In this document: positions 26,546 through 35,484 of the stretch, in pieces
Layout: every line of letters starts with the position of its first letter
Position numbering within the stretch: position 1 is the stretch's first letter
Source: Lachnospiraceae bacterium
GTDB taxonomy: Bacteria; Bacillota; Clostridia; Lachnospirales; Lachnospiraceae
Direction: 5' to 3'
DNA: 48,791 nt
Assembly: GCA_024682115.1 (NCBI GenBank)
Contig: JAIKZO010000017.1
Coordinates: forward strand, 1-48,791
The notes under the pieces: model-generated
Seen by the model: the letters and a program-made list of their open reading frames with translations, nothing else
Databases searched by the model: none
What the model was told of the DNA's origin: nothing
Program-made: the position numbers and the translations under genes

Positions 26546-28549
26546 ATGGCTAAAAGACTGTATCGGATACTGATCCTTGTCATGGCTGCGATGATATGCG
26601 TATCATCGTTTACAGCCTGCTCTTCTTTGGGCAAAAAAGACTCAAAGGAATCTTCGGAAGAAGATGAGGAAGAGGAAGAGGAGACAACAAAGAAGAAAAA
26701 GAAAAAGAAGAAAAAGAAGGAAGAGGAAACCGGCGGTTGTCTCATAAAGGTCTACAATGAAGACGATTATCCCGGCGATCTTTCCGATTGCGACGAATAT
26801 GAAACGGAAGGAACGGAATCCGCTGCGGGATTTGTTTTTGAAGCAACCGGGAAAGTAAATAATTTTAAGATCTACAGGATCACCGGGACGAATGAAGATA
26901 TTTTGATAGATCCTCCGGTAGAGACCGACGAACCTTATGATGCATGCCCGTATTATGTGTGTGAAATCCTTTCGGTAGATAAGATCTCTACCAAGACTCC
27001 GCTGTATGTGACAGTGCACGTTCCCGATTTAAGCACGGATATGGTCTTTTCATATGAGGATAAAGACGGAAATCTGTCTTTTTACAGGGTTCAGACTTTT
27101 AAAGGTTCTGACAATATCGATCTTTATTATGTACTCAGCGCAACGATCAGGGATTCGAACGAAGTTTATGCGGATATGGAGAATTACCTGTTCTACTTTA
27201 CCAGCGGAGCCGGAGGCTGGGAGACCGATATGCGCGTCCATGAAGACGGTTCTTTCGAAGGAGAGTATTATGACTTCAACATGGGCGAGATCGGAGAAGG
27301 TTATCCCGACGGAACGGTATATCGCGCAAGATTTTCGGGACATCTCGGCGAGATGCGTGATGTAGACTATAACCGTTATGAAGCCGATGTTTTGGATATA
27401 GAGTATGAGAATGAGCCCGGAACTGAAGAGATAGTTGATGACATGCTCAATATCTATACCGAGGCATACGGGATCGCCGGTGCTAAAACTCTGGAGATAT
27501 ATGCACCCGAGATGGGTACGGGATTCCTTTCCGATGAGTATGTCGACTGGGTATACTGGCAGTTCTATGATTATGAATCGGATGAGATGCACCTTCCCGC
27601 GGAGATGCCCACGTACGGTCTTTTCAACCCGGACGGAGGATACGGGTTCTACTCAAGAAGCCTTCTTGTTAATAATTCCATCCTCTCAAGTCAGACTGAT
27701 CTTCCCGGACTTAAGAACATAAAGTCTGACATTGATTACGAAAGTAATTCATATGATTTTACGGATGAGTATGAGGGTGAATATTTCATAAGAAACTTTG
27801 CATGTTTCGATGATAAGACCTACGATCTTAAGAATGATCAGGATGAATTTGTAGACAAATACACAGATATGATAACGGATAACAAGTCGGATCTTTATAT
27901 CTTCGACTCGGATGATGATGAATGGATGCACGATCTGGTGACGGTTGAAGGAAAAGAATGCCTGTATGCGATCTGGAACGGTACCGTGGACGGCAGGGAG
28001 GTAAGATGCAATGCCAAGTTCGTTCAGTCCGATAAATTCGTTCTGGTCTATGCTATTGTCATAAATAAGGATTCGAAAGTTATGGACGGAGAGCTTGCAA
28101 CATTCGTTTTATCTAAGCTGATGTACCTTATGCCGTACGGCGATATGCACGATTATCTTACCACTGAAGGCGAAGATGCTACCGTAGCAAAAGTGATCCT
28201 TGCCGAAGTTCAGGCTAAAACTTCCAAGGACGGAAACACTTATTATCTGGTTGCGGACGAAATTGATCTCGTAACGGAGAATGATGAAGAGCTTCTGAAG
28301 AAATACGGCATGACTGCGGATGATCTGGATTATGATTTCGAGATAATGGGTGAAGACGGCAAGACTGTAGAATATAAGATATCTGATAAAGCCAGGTTCT
28401 TTATCCAATACGAAAGATCTCCTTACTACAACCCGATGTGGCCCAAGGATTTTGTTGGATTACTTAATGAATATCCCGATCCGCCGATGTACATTTTCCT
28501 TGATGATAATGATAATGTTATCCTCGGATATGAGATGTATCTGCCTTAA
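26546..28549 (+). CDS. Large lipoprotein with acidic/lysine-rich neck, function unknown
   Basis: The 667-residue product has a signal peptide with a lipobox ending FTAC (Cys25). A low-complexity neck follows, with runs of Glu then about ten Lys (residues 38-62). The rest is a long extracellular region rich in Asp, Glu and Tyr, with no domain I recognise. It begins 29 bases after the GH5 fusion stop with a weak ribosome site (AAGAG), so it is probably co-transcribed. A surface role next to the cellulase, such as glycan binding, is a guess only. A strong terminator follows. Confidence 0.75.
   Translation: MAKRLYRILILVMAAMICVSSFTACSSLGKKDSKESSEEDEEEEEETTKKKKKKKKKKEEETGGCLIKVYNEDDYPGDLSDCDEYETEGTESAAGFVFEATGKVNNFKIYRITGTNEDILIDPPVETDEPYDACPYYVCEILSVDKISTKTPLYVTVHVPDLSTDMVFSYEDKDGNLSFYRVQTFKGSDNIDLYYVLSATIRDSNEVYADMENYLFYFTSGAGGWETDMRVHEDGSFEGEYYDFNMGEIGEGYPDGTVYRARFSGHLGEMRDVDYNRYEADVLDIEYENEPGTEEIVDDMLNIYTEAYGIAGAKTLEIYAPEMGTGFLSDEYVDWVYWQFYDYESDEMHLPAEMPTYGLFNPDGGYGFYSRSLLVNNSILSSQTDLPGLKNIKSDIDYESNSYDFTDEYEGEYFIRNFACFDDKTYDLKNDQDEFVDKYTDMITDNKSDLYIFDSDDDEWMHDLVTVEGKECLYAIWNGTVDGREVRCNAKFVQSDKFVLVYAIVINKDSKVMDGELATFVLSKLMYLMPYGDMHDYLTTEGEDATVAKVILAEVQAKTSKDGNTYYLVADEIDLVTENDEELLKKYGMTADDLDYDFEIMGEDGKTVEYKISDKARFFIQYERSPYYNPMWPKDFVGLLNEYPDPPMYIFLDDNDNVILGYEMYLP
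26656..26729 (+). repeat. Purine-only low-complexity tract encoding poly-Glu/poly-Lys
   Basis: About 70 bases of GAR/AAR codons with nearly no pyrimidines, within the lipoprotein gene. Slippage in such a tract could change the neck length or the frame. Confidence 0.8.
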
Positions 28550-28591
28550 AGGCAAAATATCATGCTTTGACGGAACAGATCATGGAACGTA

Positions 28592-28621
28592 AAAAGCCTT
28601 CCCCTTTGCGGGAAGGCTTTT
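28592..28621 (+). terminator. Bidirectional terminator
   Basis: GCCTTCCC and GGGAAGGC pair around CTTTGC, extended by A4/T4, with A5 on the left and T4 on the right, so it can stop both the lipoprotein transcript and the convergent degV transcript. Confidence 0.88.
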
Positions 28622-28649
28622 GTTATACATACGTCAGAAGGCGTATCGT

Positions 28650-28943
28650 TTAACCCTGTTTGCCGTCGGACTGTCTGATCATGTCCTCTACAACGATATC
28701 ATATATCTCGCCTACGGAATTACAGTATTCAAGGATCTTCCAGGGCTCGTTGGTGTGGAAATGGATCTTTACCATATCCTCGTCCCCTGCAGCTATGAGG
28801 CTGTTTCCTTCAAAATGTTCCGTGATATAATCCGCGATATCGTCTTCGTCCAGATCTTTGTCTCTTCTGTCGATGAGAAGCTGCGTATCATATCGATATG
28901 CAAACTGATCATCTTCGGCATCAATACTAACAAAATCAGCCAT
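28650..28943 (-). CDS. Stand-alone FakA middle-domain-like protein
   Basis: ATG 28943 (minus) follows GGAGG at 5 bases; longer in-frame starts run antisense into the degV gene. The 97-residue product resembles the middle domain of the fatty-acid kinase FakA (YloV), including the GDEDMVKIHFHTNEPWKILEY stretch where HxHT (H61, H63) is the conserved motif; the cysteine of the FakA CTEF motif appears replaced by D19. There is no DhaL kinase domain. It lies 41 bases after degV on the same strand, consistent with a partner of that protein. Homology is by motif recognition, not alignment. Confidence 0.7.
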   Translation of the reverse strand: MADFVSIDAEDDQFAYRYDTQLLIDRRDKDLDEDDIADYITEHFEGNSLIAAGDEDMVKIHFHTNEPWKILEYCNSVGEIYDIVVEDMIRQSDGKQG

Positions 28944-28984
28944 ATGAACCTCCGTTTCACAGATATTATTCCAAAATAGCAGAT

Positions 28985-29929
28985 CTATGTCAAGTCGTCC
29001 ACGATGTTCCTGACAGTATCTATTATGCTGGTCTGGGCTTTCTGATAAGATCTTACGTTTTCGTCGCCAAGGAAGAAGAGAGCAACCGTTCCGGGACCTA
29101 CATGTGATCCGGTCACGGGTTCGTAACATACGGTCAGTATCTCTTTTGGCGGGTTGCTCTTATTTAATAACTCTATGAGATAAGCGGTATCTTCTTCGTT
29201 GTCGGAGTGGGCTATACCGACGATCTGACTTCCCGGATCCTTTACGAGCTTATCGTAACGGTCAGCCATTTCTTTTATCGCTTTCTTGTTTCCGCGCACC
29301 TTTTCGACATTGATGATCTGCCCGAGCTCATTACCCATAAGTATGGGTTTGATGTTCAGAAGGTTACCTATGATCATCGCTGCGTTTGAGAGTCTTCCGG
29401 TCCTCTGAAGATGGCGGAGACTGTCAACCGTGAATACCTGATAAACACATTCCGACATTTTGGAAAGCTTTTCGTAACATTCCTCTATGGTAAGGCCCTG
29501 TTTTCTTAATTCGATCGCTTCAAGAAGGACTATTCCTTCACCGAGCGAAGCTGCCTTGGTATCAAGCATGAAGAATTTCCTTTCAGGGAATTCTTCTTCA
29601 AGCATCTTTTTTGCTACGAGAGAAGAGTTATATGATCCGCTGATACCCGAAGACATGGAGATATAAAGTACATCCTGTCCTTTTTTGGCGTATTCGGATA
29701 TCGTATCAAAATACGCTCCCGGAGACACCTGGGAGGTATTGTACAGGATACCCTGGCGGATACGGTCATAGAATTCCTTTCCGTTGAAAGAATCAATATC
29801 TATGCATTGCATTACATTGCTGTCATCATCCTTCTGATAATACGAAAAGGGAACCAGAGTTATATCCTCGGGTTCAAGAATCCTCATCGGAACATTACAG
29901 GATGTGTCGGATATTATTGCAAAACTCAC
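28985..29929 (-). CDS. DegV family fatty-acid-binding protein (FakB-like)
   Basis: GTG 29929 is chosen because AGGAGG lies 7 bases upstream and SFAIISDTSCNVP is the usual DegV start; an upstream ATG at 30016 overlaps the promoter. The 314-residue product has the NTSQVSPG and SSGISGSYNS ligand-site motifs and the hairpin DSLRHLQRTGRLS. DegV/FakB proteins bind a fatty acid and present it to the kinase FakA for phosphorylation and phospholipid synthesis. It is followed by a small FakA-M-like gene. Confidence 0.9.
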   Translation of the reverse strand: MSFAIISDTSCNVPMRILEPEDITLVPFSYYQKDDDSNVMQCIDIDSFNGKEFYDRIRQGILYNTSQVSPGAYFDTISEYAKKGQDVLYISMSSGISGSYNSSLVAKKMLEEEFPERKFFMLDTKAASLGEGIVLLEAIELRKQGLTIEECYEKLSKMSECVYQVFTVDSLRHLQRTGRLSNAAMIIGNLLNIKPILMGNELGQIINVEKVRGNKKAIKEMADRYDKLVKDPGSQIVGIAHSDNEEDTAYLIELLNKSNPPKEILTVCYEPVTGSHVGPGTVALFFLGDENVRSYQKAQTSIIDTVRNIVDDLT

Positions 29930-29984
29930 GTTAATTCCTCCTGAAAAGTGTTTCGGACACGGCGTTAAACAAAACACTCTACAT

Positions 29985-30013
29985 ATTGTAGTATAGAAAA
30001 CTACATTTGACAA
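29985..30013 (-). promoter_or_regulatory. degV promoter with internal dyad
   Basis: On the minus strand TTGTCA (30013-30008) and TACAAT (29990-29985) are 17 bases apart. TGTAGT/ACTACA arms (29987-29992 and 30000-30005) form a dyad over the -10 and spacer, a possible operator. Confidence 0.55.
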
Positions 30014-30114
30014 CAATAAAAACCGTCTATATTAATAGACATATTGCACAAAAAATAAGCACAATTTTCACAAGAAGTAAAAATTATGCTTAAAAAGGTA
30101 AAAGATTTACATTC

Positions 30115-30142
30115 TATACATAAAATTATTCATATATATTAT
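30115..30142 (+). promoter_or_regulatory. Possible promoter of the sugar ABC transporter
   Basis: TATACA (30115-30120), 16 bases, TATTAT (30137-30142), in a very AT-rich stretch. The match is modest. The gap 29930-30237 holds the two divergent promoters and the leader hairpins listed next. Confidence 0.35.
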
Positions 30143-30168
30143 AGTTGTGAGAAAATTTTGGGTCATTG

Positions 30169-30208
30169 GCGGGTAACCGCTTTTGATAGAAACGGCAGGC
30201 ATACTGCC
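30169..30208 (+). other. Two small hairpins in the ABC-transporter leader
   Basis: GCGG-GTAA-CCGC (30169-30180) is followed by TTTT, and GGCAG-GCATA-CTGCC (30194-30208) lies 20 bases before the GGAGG site. They may stabilise the mRNA or attenuate transcription. Confidence 0.35.
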
Positions 30209-30237
30209 AAAACCAAGTTTCATAAGGAGGTTTTATT

Positions 30238-31632
30238 ATGAAGAAACGTTTAGTTTCAACACTGTTGGCAGCCGTTATGGTTCTGTCACTTGTAGCGTGC
30301 GGTAGTAACGCAGCTGCTCCTGCAGCAGACACAAGCGCACCCGCAGCAGACACATCAGCAGCTGACACAACAGACACTGCAGCAGCAGACACAACTGAAG
30401 ACGCAGCTGCAGACACAGCTGCAGATACAGCTGCAGATACAGCTGTAAGTGACGAACCTGTCACACTAACAATGTGGTGTATCGCTACAGAGGGTGACTC
30501 TAACCGTCACGCTTATGAAGCAGCGATCGCTGAGATGGCTGAAAAGTATCCCAATATCACACTTGAATGGGAAGCAATCGAAAACGAAGCTTACAAGACA
30601 AAGATCAGTGCTGCTATGGCATCAGGCGAAGGACTTCCTGATATCTTCTTCACATGGTCATGCGCTTTCCTTGGCGATTTCGTAGCTCAGGACAGAGTTT
30701 ATTGTCTTGATGATGTTCTTGCTAAGTACTCTAGCGAGCTTCCTGAGAGTATGCTTGGTAACACAACATACGACGGAAAGCACTATGGTGTTCCTACAAC
30801 AATGAACATCGTTGCTCTCTTCGCTAACATGGACCTTATTGCTCAGGCAGGTTGCGACAAGGTTCCCGAGAACTACGACGAGCTGATCAAGTGCTGTGAT
30901 GACCTTGTAGCAGCCGGCATCATTCCTTTCGGATGTGCAGGTGGTGAGACATGGTGTGTTACAGAGTACCTTGAGCCCATCATAGAGAAGAGCATAGGTG
31001 CTGACGCTCTTAACGACATCTTCCTTGGAAGAGCTTCTTACAACAACCCTGACGTAGCTAAGGCTGTTGATACATTCCAGGAAATGATCGACAAGGGTTA
31101 CTTCGATCCCGCTGGTGCTTCTCTTCCTAACGATGATGTTAAGGCTAACTTCATCGCAGGCAGAACAGCATTCTATCAGAACGGTACATGGAACTGTGCA
31201 GACTTCGCAAGCAACGAAGAATTCCTTCCTAAGGTTAAGGTTACTGAGTTCCCTGTAATCGACTCTAGCAAGTCTAAGCTTGGTCAGCTCATCGGTGGAC
31301 CTTCAGATACTCTTGCAGTAACTGCTTCTTCACCTAACGCTGAAATAGCTGCTGAATACGCTGCTGAACTCGGAAAGCTCATCTGTCACTATGGTTACCT
31401 TGACGGATGTGGACTTCCTGCTTGGATCCCTTACGGCGATACAAGTACAATCAACCCTCTGACACAGGCAGTATCTGAGATCTGCGCTAACGCTGATTCT
31501 TACGTTCTGTTTGGTGATACCGCTATGAGCGCAGTAGATAAGGATCCTTATCTTGACGCTGTAGCTAAGGTATACGGTAAAGAGCTTGATGGTCAGGGCT
31601 TCATTGAAGAGCTGGCTGGCGCTATCAGATAG
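30238..31632 (+). CDS. Sugar ABC transporter substrate-binding lipoprotein (CUT1)
   Basis: The 464-residue product has a lipobox LVAC (Cys21), a 50-residue Ala/Asp/Thr spacer and a family-1 extracellular solute-binding domain starting VTLTMWCIATEGD. ASGEGLPDIFF is typical of sugar binders. It would capture an oligosaccharide or glycoside at the membrane for the two permeases downstream. A strong GGAGG precedes the ATG. Codon choice (ACA, GCT/GCA, CTT, AAG) is more biased than in neighbouring genes, which fits high expression. The substrate is unknown. Confidence 0.9.
   Translation: MKKRLVSTLLAAVMVLSLVACGSNAAAPAADTSAPAADTSAADTTDTAAADTTEDAAADTAADTAADTAVSDEPVTLTMWCIATEGDSNRHAYEAAIAEMAEKYPNITLEWEAIENEAYKTKISAAMASGEGLPDIFFTWSCAFLGDFVAQDRVYCLDDVLAKYSSELPESMLGNTTYDGKHYGVPTTMNIVALFANMDLIAQAGCDKVPENYDELIKCCDDLVAAGIIPFGCAGGETWCVTEYLEPIIEKSIGADALNDIFLGRASYNNPDVAKAVDTFQEMIDKGYFDPAGASLPNDDVKANFIAGRTAFYQNGTWNCADFASNEEFLPKVKVTEFPVIDSSKSKLGQLIGGPSDTLAVTASSPNAEIAAEYAAELGKLICHYGYLDGCGLPAWIPYGDTSTINPLTQAVSEICANADSYVLFGDTAMSAVDKDPYLDAVAKVYGKELDGQGFIEELAGAIR
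30307..30447 (+). repeat. Ala-Asp-Thr degenerate repeat in the binding-protein spacer
   Basis: GCAGACACA-like units recur about ten times and encode a flexible tether between the lipid anchor and the binding domain. Confidence 0.75.
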
Positions 31633-31665
31633 TAAATATCTGTAATCATTAAGTAACACAAAATA

Positions 31666-31715
31666 GCGGCCTTTCCCGTTTCTCCCAAATGAGGATGGGG
31701 GGAGGCCGCATTTTT
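31666..31715 (+). terminator. Intergenic attenuating terminator
   Basis: GCGGCCTTTCCC pairs imperfectly with GGGGGGAGGCCGC, followed by ATTTTT. It lies between the binding protein and the first permease, so it should reduce permease transcription relative to the binding protein. Confidence 0.8.
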
Positions 31716-31748
31716 ATTACACTGTTCCTGAAACGGAAGGAAAATATC

Positions 31749-32642
31749 ATGCATAAGAAGAATAAACCTATTACGATTTTCCTGTTTCTGCTTCCGGCCC
31801 TGGTTCTGTTCATAGGCATTTTGATCTGGCCTATAATTGCCTCAGTTCATCACAGTTTGTACCAGTATCCAACTTTTTCGGATCCCGGAGAATTTGTCGG
31901 ATTCCAGAATTACATTGATCTGTTTAATAAACAGTACGATTTCGGAAAAGCCGTTATAAATGCACTTATCTTGGCGGCTCTGTCTGTCTTTATCCAGTTG
32001 CCCCTGGCTTTGGGACTTGCGCTTATGCTGGGTAAAGGAATCAAAGGTGAACGTTTCTATCTTTCAGTATACTTTACACCGGTTTTGATTTCTGCGGTTG
32101 TTATCGGTATGCTGTGGGAGAAAATATACAATCCCATTTACGGCCTTGTCGTAAAGGGTGCCGCTGCTCTTAACATCAGCGATGTTCTTCCTCCGGAGGG
32201 ACTTTTGGGTAATCCCAAGACGGCGCTCCTTGCGGTATTCATACCCACGATATGGCAGTATGTCGGATATCATATGCTTCTGATGTATGCCGGAATAAAA
32301 GGTGTTTCTCCGGATCTTCGTGAAGCTGCAATGCTTGACGGCGCTACGGATGGTCAGGTTAACAGATACATCATCATCCCTACCATCAAGCCCATTATCA
32401 AAGTTAGTATCATTTTTGCCATAACCGGATCATTAAAGTCTTACGATCTTATCAAGGTATTTGCAAAAGATGCCTATAACTGTTCGTACAAAGTTCCAAG
32501 TTTGTTGCTGGTTCGGTATGCATTTCATAATGCGGGTGGTATAGCCAGTGCCATAGCGGTCATCATGATCATCATGTGCTTCGGCTTTGCTATCCTGATC
32601 AATTGGATGTTTAAGGAGAGAGATTTGTATGGCAAAAAGTAA
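31749..32642 (+). CDS. Sugar ABC transporter permease 1 (MalF/UgpA-like)
   Basis: ATG 31749 follows AAGGA; an upstream in-frame ATG at 31689 lies in the terminator hairpin. The 297-residue product has six membrane segments and the EAA loop EAAMLDGATDGQVNRYIIIP, which docks on the ATPase. It forms the channel with permease 2. The 3' end overlaps permease 2 by 14 bases. No ATPase gene is present in the locus, so a shared MsmX-type ATPase is likely. Confidence 0.92.
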   Translation: MHKKNKPITIFLFLLPALVLFIGILIWPIIASVHHSLYQYPTFSDPGEFVGFQNYIDLFNKQYDFGKAVINALILAALSVFIQLPLALGLALMLGKGIKGERFYLSVYFTPVLISAVVIGMLWEKIYNPIYGLVVKGAAALNISDVLPPEGLLGNPKTALLAVFIPTIWQYVGYHMLLMYAGIKGVSPDLREAAMLDGATDGQVNRYIIIPTIKPIIKVSIIFAITGSLKSYDLIKVFAKDAYNCSYKVPSLLLVRYAFHNAGGIASAIAVIMIIMCFGFAILINWMFKERDLYGKK

Positions 32643-33549
32643 AGCGATTTCATTTGATCCGGAAATGTACAGCGTTAAGAAAACGAATAAATTCGTAGCA
32701 GCGCTGATATATGTCGGACTCGTAGTATGGCTGCTTATCGATCTGTTCCCGTTATACTATCTGTTTACTTTTTCTTTGAAGAGTACAAACGAGATCACGG
32801 GCTCCAACGTTATCGGCCTTCCCAAAGAGTGGCTCTGGAGCAATTATGCCAGAGTATTTACCCTTGGTAAGAAAACAGGTAATCCTCCCGTAAGGCAGTT
32901 CTTTGCCAACGGAGGTCTTGAAAAGAGTTTTTGCAACAGCGTGCTGGTTGCGGCCCTGACGATCATCATCTGCCTTATCGCGGCACTGATGGCCACTTAT
33001 GCGATAACAAGGATTGCATGGAGGGGAAGTAAGACGTTAAACAGCATTTTCATGCTTGGTATCACGATACCGATGCATGTTGCTCTTTATCCTATCTATG
33101 TTTCTTTCAGTAAGATGGGTATCCTTAAGAGCTACTGGTCACTTATCATTCCGTATGCCGCGTTCTCGTTGTCGATGGCGATAATGGTGTGTACCGGATT
33201 TATGAATGATATTCCCAAGGAACTTGACGAATCAGCCTGCATAGACGGCTGCGGAACGTGGGGAACGTTCTTCCATATCATAGTTCCTCTTATGAAGCCT
33301 GCTTTGGCTACGATGGGTATATACATCTTCCTTCAGTGCTGGAACGAGTTCATGTTCGCCAGCGTATTCGGAGATGAGGCTCATTACACACTGCCCGTAT
33401 TCGTATCAAATCTTAAGGGTAGTAACATTACTGACTGGGGTCTTGTCGGTGCCGGACTTGTCCTTGCCACATTCCCCATGCTCCTTGTATACATTTTCAT
33501 GAGCAGACGTATTCAGGAGAGTTTCATGGTCGGTGCGGTAAAGGGTTAA
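32629..33549 (+). CDS. Sugar ABC transporter permease 2 (MalG/UgpE-like)
   Basis: The 306-residue product has six membrane segments and the EAA-type loop ESACIDGCGTWGTFFHIIVP. FPLYYLFTFSLKSTNEI is typical of CUT1 second permeases. Its ATG lies inside permease 1, so the two are translationally coupled. A terminator follows, separating it from the two-component genes. Confidence 0.92.
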   Translation: MAKSKAISFDPEMYSVKKTNKFVAALIYVGLVVWLLIDLFPLYYLFTFSLKSTNEITGSNVIGLPKEWLWSNYARVFTLGKKTGNPPVRQFFANGGLEKSFCNSVLVAALTIIICLIAALMATYAITRIAWRGSKTLNSIFMLGITIPMHVALYPIYVSFSKMGILKSYWSLIIPYAAFSLSMAIMVCTGFMNDIPKELDESACIDGCGTWGTFFHIIVPLMKPALATMGIYIFLQCWNEFMFASVFGDEAHYTLPVFVSNLKGSNITDWGLVGAGLVLATFPMLLVYIFMSRRIQESFMVGAVKG

Positions 33550-33582
33550 TTATCCCGATACCTGTGATCATACAGAAAGATC

Positions 33583-33615
33583 AAAAGGAGATCGTTTAAT
33601 ACGGTCTTCTTTTTT
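33583..33615 (+). terminator. Terminator after the permease genes
   Basis: AGGAGATCG pairs with CGGTCTTCT (two G-T pairs) around TTTAATA, followed by a run of T. The 13-mer GATCAAAAGGAGA at its left edge (33579-33591) recurs at 33627-33639. Confidence 0.8.
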
Positions 33616-33691
33616 GTGCGGATAAGGATCAAAAGGAGACCCACTCGATTTTATCCGTTATGAGTGATAAAATAGCATATACGGAGCGTTT

Positions 33692-35461
33692 ATGGATTCG
33701 ATAAAAGAAGAGTCGAAAATAATAAGAAAAAAAAGGAATTCACTTGTAACGGGTTTAAGGGTCATCACACTCTTTATGGTCGTTATCATGGCGGTTTCCT
33801 TCTTTTTTGCTGTTCTTTATCTGGTACGTCAGGAACGGATAAAAAATATCAAAGTCGAGGCGGAAAGGACCCTTAATTCACTGGAGGACGGTGTTCAGGC
33901 AGAGCTTAACCGCTATAAGGAATTATCGCGTCTTATCATGATGGATAAGGGGCTGGTCAACTATCTGTGTGCTGACATTGGGGCAATAGACGGAGGGTTG
34001 AAGAACAGAACGCGTTACAGCGTATTGAGCATTCTTAATGTTACGACGATGGTCGATTCCGTCTTTGCGTTCAGGAACGACGGCCTTTACATCAATTCAA
34101 GCCATGACAAATATACCCTCGACGATAATAAGATGAAAAACGAAGAATGGCTTGCAGATATACTTGAAAAACGTGGGGCGTCCGTTATCTCAATAAACGG
34201 TAACGGAGCGATCATGAGGACAAACGGGGTACCTGTAGTCAGTATCGGAAGGGTGATAAATGATATTTCTTCACAGGAGAAGATAGGTATACTGTTCATG
34301 AATATATCAACGGTCTGCCTTGACCGGAAACTTGATGTATTGGGCGGAGGAGCTCTTACTGTTATTTCGGAAGACGGAGTTGTCCTTTCGGGGGAAAGGA
34401 GATTAAAGGAATTCATTCCGTACGGTGAATGCTCGGAGAAGATCACACATGAAATGATCCGCGACGGAGTTGCCAACATCATGATCTCATATTGCAAGGT
34501 TCCGGAAACACCATTGGTCATCGGATGCGCGACTCCCGTGGGCAACGGGTTCGTCATGTTTGAGACTGTAAAGGTCATAATACTTCTGATCCTGATCTTT
34601 TCATTGCTTGTTATAATCACGAGTGCTTTTGTTACGAGAAACGTTACGAATCCCGTCAAGGAACTTACGCGCGCGATGGAACATAATAAAGAAACCGGAC
34701 GGCTTGAGACCATTGATGCAAAGATCGTTGATAACGAGATAGGAATGCTTAGGGATTCCTACAACGCGATGGTCCTGAGAGTCAATGAACTTTATGAGCA
34801 GAATGTCGATAACGAAAAGACCATAAGACGGGCAGAGATGAGGGTCCTTCAGGAACAGATAAAGCCCCATTTTCTTTATAATTCGATCGAGACTATCGGA
34901 TTCCTTGCACTTGATGCGGGAGCCGATAAGGTTCATGATGCGCTGGAAACAATGGGAAGCTTTTATCGGAATTTCCTCAGCAAAGGAGTAAGGGAGATAC
35001 CCTTATCGCGTGAGGTGCAGATAGTAAAAGATTATCTTTCGCTTCAAAAACTCCGTTACGGCGACATCATAGAGGATTCGTATGACATCGATGAGAATGC
35101 GGAAGATTTCATCGTGCCCAAACTTATCCTGCAACCGTTGGTTGAGAACAGTATATATCACGGAATAAGATTAAAGGGTGAAAAGGGTGTCATTAAGATA
35201 GCGGCACATCTTGAAGACGGGACATTACACCTTTCGGTCGAGGATACCGGAGTCGGGATGTCCAAGGAAATGATAGAGCGTGCGATGAGTGCGGGAAGCT
35301 CCGGACCCGAAGATAAATCCGAAGAGAGTTTCGGACTCTGGGGTACCATAGAGAGGATAAGGATCTACTGTAATAATGACGATGTTGTCAGGATAAGCAG
35401 TGAACCCGGAGAATATACCAGGATAGAATTTTTGATCTCAGTACCTCAAAGAAGGATCTGA
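33692..35461 (+). CDS. YesM/LytS-type sensor histidine kinase
   Basis: The 589-residue product has membrane segments near 24-46 and about 290-312 enclosing an extracellular sensor of about 240 residues. A HAMP region follows (NPVKELTRAMEHN). The His_kinase domain has H393 in QIKPHFLYN, then HATPase_c with LILQPLVENSIYHGI. This architecture matches YesM kinases that sense carbohydrates and control adjacent ABC transporters through an AraC-type regulator. GGAG precedes the ATG. The response regulator follows after 23 bases. Confidence 0.92.
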   Translation: MDSIKEESKIIRKKRNSLVTGLRVITLFMVVIMAVSFFFAVLYLVRQERIKNIKVEAERTLNSLEDGVQAELNRYKELSRLIMMDKGLVNYLCADIGAIDGGLKNRTRYSVLSILNVTTMVDSVFAFRNDGLYINSSHDKYTLDDNKMKNEEWLADILEKRGASVISINGNGAIMRTNGVPVVSIGRVINDISSQEKIGILFMNISTVCLDRKLDVLGGGALTVISEDGVVLSGERRLKEFIPYGECSEKITHEMIRDGVANIMISYCKVPETPLVIGCATPVGNGFVMFETVKVIILLILIFSLLVIITSAFVTRNVTNPVKELTRAMEHNKETGRLETIDAKIVDNEIGMLRDSYNAMVLRVNELYEQNVDNEKTIRRAEMRVLQEQIKPHFLYNSIETIGFLALDAGADKVHDALETMGSFYRNFLSKGVREIPLSREVQIVKDYLSLQKLRYGDIIEDSYDIDENAEDFIVPKLILQPLVENSIYHGIRLKGEKGVIKIAAHLEDGTLHLSVEDTGVGMSKEMIERAMSAGSSGPEDKSEESFGLWGTIERIRIYCNNDDVVRISSEPGEYTRIEFLISVPQRRI

Positions 35462-35484
35462 AAACAAAGCGTTAAGGAGAGAAT

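Noticed and set aside
30307-30447. CRISPR-like short repeats
   Set aside because: Units are coding, degenerate and lack spacers.
30126-30464. Ala/Ser/Val repeat protein on the minus strand
   Set aside because: It is the complement of the Ala-Asp-Thr spacer repeats of the binding protein.
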